Origin: CAYGZL01 sp964354345
GTDB taxonomy: Bacteria > Chloroflexota > Anaerolineae > Anaerolineales > UBA4823
Length of the DNA: 64,000 bases
Direction: 5' to 3'
Assembly (NCBI GenBank): GCA_964354345.1
Contig: CAYGZL010000016.1
Coordinates: 1 to 64,000, forward strand
The notes below the pieces were generated by a model that saw only the letters and a program-made list of their open reading frames with translations, was not told the DNA's origin and did no database searches. The translations under genes and the position numbers were made by a program. Shown here in pieces: positions 59,349 to 64,000 of this stretch (position 1 is its first letter; the number at the start of each line of letters is the position of its first letter).

Positions 59349-60559
59349 AGATTCGTTCAATTACCGTTTTTGTCGATCCCGGCTGGCCGGTGGATCCACT
59401 GATCATTCAAGAGGCCGGTCAATTTACCCTGGCAGCCCGGCAGGCTTACGCAGCCGCAGGCTATGAAATACAGACAACCCGCCTGGCTACGGTGCCGTTC
59501 TGCCAGTTGTTGCCTGGTGTTGACCTGGCCGTGCCATTTGGTCAGGAATTGGAGCACCTGCTCCAACCATTTGGCTGCGAATATGTCTCGATTGGACCGG
59601 CGCTGCCCAGCCGGATGGAAAGTTATGCAGTTATCCCCCAGGTGATCGCCAGCACGCGCGGGGTCTTTGTTTCAGGGATGATGACAACCGCAGACGGGGA
59701 GATCTCGCTTAAGGCTGTTTATGCCTGTGCGGAGGTGATCGAGGCAATTGCCCGGCTTACACCGGATGGATTCGCCAACCTGCGTTTCGGGGCGGCGGCC
59801 AATGTGGCGGCGGGCGGTCCGTTCTTCCCATTGGCTTATCATGCCAGGGGAGGTCCATCCTTCGCCCTGGCGCTCCAGTCAGCCGACCTGGCGGTAACGG
59901 CAGTCACTGGTGCGACCAGCCTGGCAGGAGCCCGGCAGGCCTTGATTGCCGCCATCGAAGGTCACGCCCAGCGGCTGGAAGTGGTGTCGCGTGCTTTGGA
60001 GGCTCTTGGGCCAATGTTTGGCGGTTTCGATTTCACCCTGGCGCCTTTCCCCAGCCTGGAGGATTCGTTTGGTACGGCGATTGAACGCCTGGGTGTACCG
60101 GCGGTGGGACTGCATGGCTCGTTAGCGGCTGCTGCGTTTCTGACCAGCACACTCGACCAGGCGCGTTACCCGCGCGCCGGCTTCAATGGCATCCTGCTGC
60201 CAGTGCTCGAGGATGCTGTTCTGGCCCAACGGGCAGCCCAGGGAACGCTTGGATTGAAGGATCTGCTTTTATATGCGACAGTCTGCGGGCAGGGGCTGGA
60301 TACCATTCCGTTGCCAGGCGATACCACGCGTGAACAACTGGCGGCGATCCTGCTGGATGTGGCGGTGTTGGCGCAGCGGCTGAACAAGCCGTTGATGGCG
60401 CGCCTGATGCCAATCCCAGGCAAACAAGCCGGTCAGGCCACCGAGTTCGATTTCGCCTATTTCGCCAACAGTCGCATCCTGTCGGTGGAGGCCGCACCGC
60501 TGCAAGGCCTCTTAACCGGTACGGAGACCTTTCCCATATCCAGCCGTTCTTGCTCTTAA
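59345..60559 (+). CDS. DUF711 family protein
   Basis: A 404-residue protein of the DUF711/UPF0210 family: MKIRSITVFVDPGWPVDPL, FGAAANVAAGGPFFPLAYH and a C-terminal LPGDTTREQLAAILLDVAVLA. The family has a compact alpha/beta core related to anaerobic ribonucleotide reductase-like folds, but its reaction is unknown. It overlaps the SpoU gene (ATGA) and ends the run. No membrane segment or signal is seen. Confidence 0.85.
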   Translation: MKIRSITVFVDPGWPVDPLIIQEAGQFTLAARQAYAAAGYEIQTTRLATVPFCQLLPGVDLAVPFGQELEHLLQPFGCEYVSIGPALPSRMESYAVIPQVIASTRGVFVSGMMTTADGEISLKAVYACAEVIEAIARLTPDGFANLRFGAAANVAAGGPFFPLAYHARGGPSFALALQSADLAVTAVTGATSLAGARQALIAAIEGHAQRLEVVSRALEALGPMFGGFDFTLAPFPSLEDSFGTAIERLGVPAVGLHGSLAAAAFLTSTLDQARYPRAGFNGILLPVLEDAVLAQRAAQGTLGLKDLLLYATVCGQGLDTIPLPGDTTREQLAAILLDVAVLAQRLNKPLMARLMPIPGKQAGQATEFDFAYFANSRILSVEAAPLQGLLTGTETFPISSRSCS

Positions 60560-60566
60560 AATTGAA

Positions 60567-60585
60567 GCGCCTCATGCCGAGGCGC
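60567..60585. terminator. Hairpin between convergent transcription units
   Basis: GCGCCTC-ATGCC-GAGGCGC, 7 bp after the DUF711 stop. T-runs are poor on both strands, with TTCAATTTT on the minus side. Confidence 0.5.
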
Positions 60586-60622
60586 CTCAATCAAATACTT
60601 ATTTCTTCAGCCACACGTGATC

Positions 60623-61183
60623 TCAGGCGCGCCAGTAAACCCCGGCCTGGCGCAGCAACAGACCGTTGTCCACCAGCGAGCGGCGCAGGGAGGCGGTGTC
60701 GGGATGGAAGCGCCGTAGGATTTCGTTGACTTCTTTCTCCGGATAGCGCGCCTCTGGTTTAAATAACTGAGCCAGGTAGCGCAGGATGACCATGAGCTTC
60801 TTCTGCTGCATCGGGATCGCCTTCAGGCGCCCTTCGGGCGTCATAAAGTCGCTCAACACTTTCCGGTCAAAATTTTCACCTTCAAAGTCCTCGGGCGTCA
60901 CCCGTGGGCGGGCGTTCGCCAGCACATGCCTGGAGAGCGACTGGATCGCTTCCGCGTTCAATTCGAAACCTTTGCCAGTCTCTTTCACCAGGCTCATCTC
61001 TGCCAGGTAAGCCAGGTGGCGGGCGACCTGGGCGGGTTTCAGGTGCAGCGCCTCGGCCAGTTCTGGGATCGAACAGGCTTTGATGGCAACCAACCCGACT
61101 ATTTTCAGGCGTTCGACATTCGCCAGCGCCTTGAAAAAGAAAAGCACTTCATCTTTATCTGTAATTTCGATCAACTCGTTCAT
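60623..61183 (-). CDS. ArsR-type HTH protein with DUF2087 domain, distal copy
   Basis: A 186-residue regulator. Residues 1-80 form a winged helix of ArsR type (FFKALANVERLKIVGLVAIK, SIPELAEALHLKPAQVARHLAYL). The C-terminal half is DUF2087 (AIPMQQKKLMVILRYLAQLF to NEILRRFHPDTASLRRSLVD). The usual CxC metal site of metal sensors is absent. The ATG at 61183 has GGAG 7 bp upstream. It follows a paralogue by 32 bp and shares its promoter. Confidence 0.85.
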   Translation of the reverse strand: MNELIEITDKDEVLFFFKALANVERLKIVGLVAIKACSIPELAEALHLKPAQVARHLAYLAEMSLVKETGKGFELNAEAIQSLSRHVLANARPRVTPEDFEGENFDRKVLSDFMTPEGRLKAIPMQQKKLMVILRYLAQLFKPEARYPEKEVNEILRRFHPDTASLRRSLVDNGLLLRQAGVYWRA

Positions 61184-61215
61184 TTTGCGTCTCCGATAAT
61201 AAATTCTCGCGCGAT

Positions 61216-61794
61216 CTAGCTGTTGGAGGGGCGCCAATAGTCGCCTCCTCCTCCAGCACGTTCCAGCAGATGGTATCCAACCAGCTCACGGCGCAGGGTG
61301 GCGGTATCCGCATGGAAACGGCTCAGGATTTCGTTGACCTGCTTCTCGCTGTAGCGTTGCCCAGGCTCGAATGAGCAGGCGATGTGACGCAGAACAACTT
61401 CCAACTTTTTACGCTGAGCAGGGATAACCTTCAACCGCCCATCAGGCAAGAGGTAATCACCAATCACCTTGCGATCATAGGCGTCTACATCTACCTGCGC
61501 CGCGACGGCCACCAGCTCCTGCCGGGAAAGCAACCGGCGCGCCATCTTTTCCAGCGCCTCGATCTCGAGCTGGTAGACGCTATAATAGCTGACTGCGCGG
61601 GCGCTGACCAGGCCGGCGGCTGACAGTTGGGCCAGGTGGTGCGATACGGTGGATTGCCGTATCGACAGCATCTGAGCGATCTGCTCCACTGTCAGTGGGC
61701 GTTCTGCCAGCAGGCCAACAATTTTCAAGCGGTTGGCGTCTGCCAGAGCCTTGAAGAAGATCAGGAGCTCGTCGCCTGGGGGTATATCGCTCAT
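61216..61794 (-). CDS. ArsR-type HTH protein with DUF2087 domain, proximal copy
   Basis: A 192-residue paralogue of the next gene, with a better-preserved recognition region (SIRQSTVSHHLAQLSAAGLV) and the same DUF2087 tail (VIPAQRKKLEVVLRHIACSF, NEILSRFHADTATLRRELVG). No metal-binding Cys pair is seen, so the signal is unknown. Its promoter carries a perfect palindrome just downstream of the -10 box, so it very likely represses itself and its paralogue. Confidence 0.87.
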   Translation of the reverse strand: MSDIPPGDELLIFFKALADANRLKIVGLLAERPLTVEQIAQMLSIRQSTVSHHLAQLSAAGLVSARAVSYYSVYQLEIEALEKMARRLLSRQELVAVAAQVDVDAYDRKVIGDYLLPDGRLKVIPAQRKKLEVVLRHIACSFEPGQRYSEKQVNEILSRFHADTATLRRELVGYHLLERAGGGGDYWRPSNS

Positions 61795-61820
61795 CCTACA
61801 CCTTTCATAGATATAAATAG

Positions 61821-61832
61821 ATAGATATCTAT
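61821..61832. promoter_or_regulatory. Operator palindrome of the ArsR-DUF2087 pair
   Basis: ATAGATATCTAT, a perfect 12-bp palindrome spanning the predicted transcription start, flanked by further ATAGATA copies. It resembles AT-rich ArsR/SmtB operators. Confidence 0.7.
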
Positions 61833-61835
61833 ATA

Positions 61836-61864
61836 ATTCTACCGCGGTGCATATTGTTTGTCAA
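61836..61864 (-). promoter_or_regulatory. Promoter of the ArsR-DUF2087 pair
   Basis: Minus strand TTGACA (61859-61864), 17 bp, TAGAAT (61836-61841). Transcription would start inside the operator. Confidence 0.82.
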
Positions 61865-61923
61865 GAGCCTAGAATATGGGGTAGATCCGACCGGGAGACA
61901 GGCTGACCGCTTGTCTTTACAAA

Positions 61924-64000
<2,077 letters not shown>

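Overview
The window looks like a chromosomal core region of a bacterium from the Chloroflexota, most likely Anaerolineae. This is inferred, not proven. The reasons are HrcA/CIRCE-controlled chaperone operons, a T-box in front of trpS, ribonuclease J with Rho, a secreted protein with YFQRARFE-type repeats, Pro/Thr-rich secreted or lipid-anchored proteins, and several promoters whose -10 box lies 6-9 bp from the start codon. Gene density is high. I saw no insertion sequence, prophage, CRISPR array, tRNA or rRNA gene.

Layout. 1-3.9 kb: a GH38 alpha-mannosidase (cut by the window edge) divergent from a heparinase II/III-like gene, with a shared palindromic control region. 4.1-12.2 kb: two convergent three-gene ABC-2 exporter operons, separated by a small SWIM zinc-finger gene and a holin-family membrane gene. 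12.3-19.4 kb: a methyltransferase, rho with a small partner gene, a secreted lytic transglycosylase-like protein and polA. 19.4-29.5 kb: a secreted repeat protein, a DUF6504-like protein, and the heat-shock operon hrcA-grpE-dnaK-dnaJ-prmA-polX, followed by a CAP/LysM surface protein. 29.5-36.2 kb: an RluA-family pseudouridine synthase, trmD, two membrane-anchored TPR proteins and CIRCE-controlled groES-groEL. 36.2-42.5 kb: ribonuclease J with a structured leader, an M42 peptidase overlapping pcm, and an operon pairing a soluble MgtE-type sensor with a variant Nramp transporter. 42.7-50.2 kb: T-box-trpS-dtd, a degenerate PyrK/PyrD-like pair, and an SPFH protein followed by selD and ggt. 50.2-54.1 kb: acyl-CoA dehydrogenase, etfB, etfA, a cyclic-nucleotide-binding protein and a NifU-like protein. 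54.2-60.6 kb: twin lipoproteins, then an RNA-modification run (mtaB, THUMP methyltransferase, macrodomain, SpoU methyltransferase) ending in a DUF711 protein. 60.6-64 kb: two tandem ArsR-DUF2087 regulators and uvrA, which is cut by the window edge.

Main points for a second look. selD carries an in-frame TGA at the catalytic position, followed by a bSECIS-like hairpin, so the host probably makes selenoproteins and ordinary gene callers would truncate the gene. A probable magnesium system consists of an Nramp carrier lacking the usual metal-binding Met and Asn, plus a detached MgtE N/CBS sensor, behind two CCAA-N5-TTGG palindromes. A short palindrome, CGGAAC-N4-GTTCCG, recurs in intergenic gaps. 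Promoter spacing points to leaderless transcription of several genes. The ArsR-DUF2087 pair has an operator placed for autoregulation.
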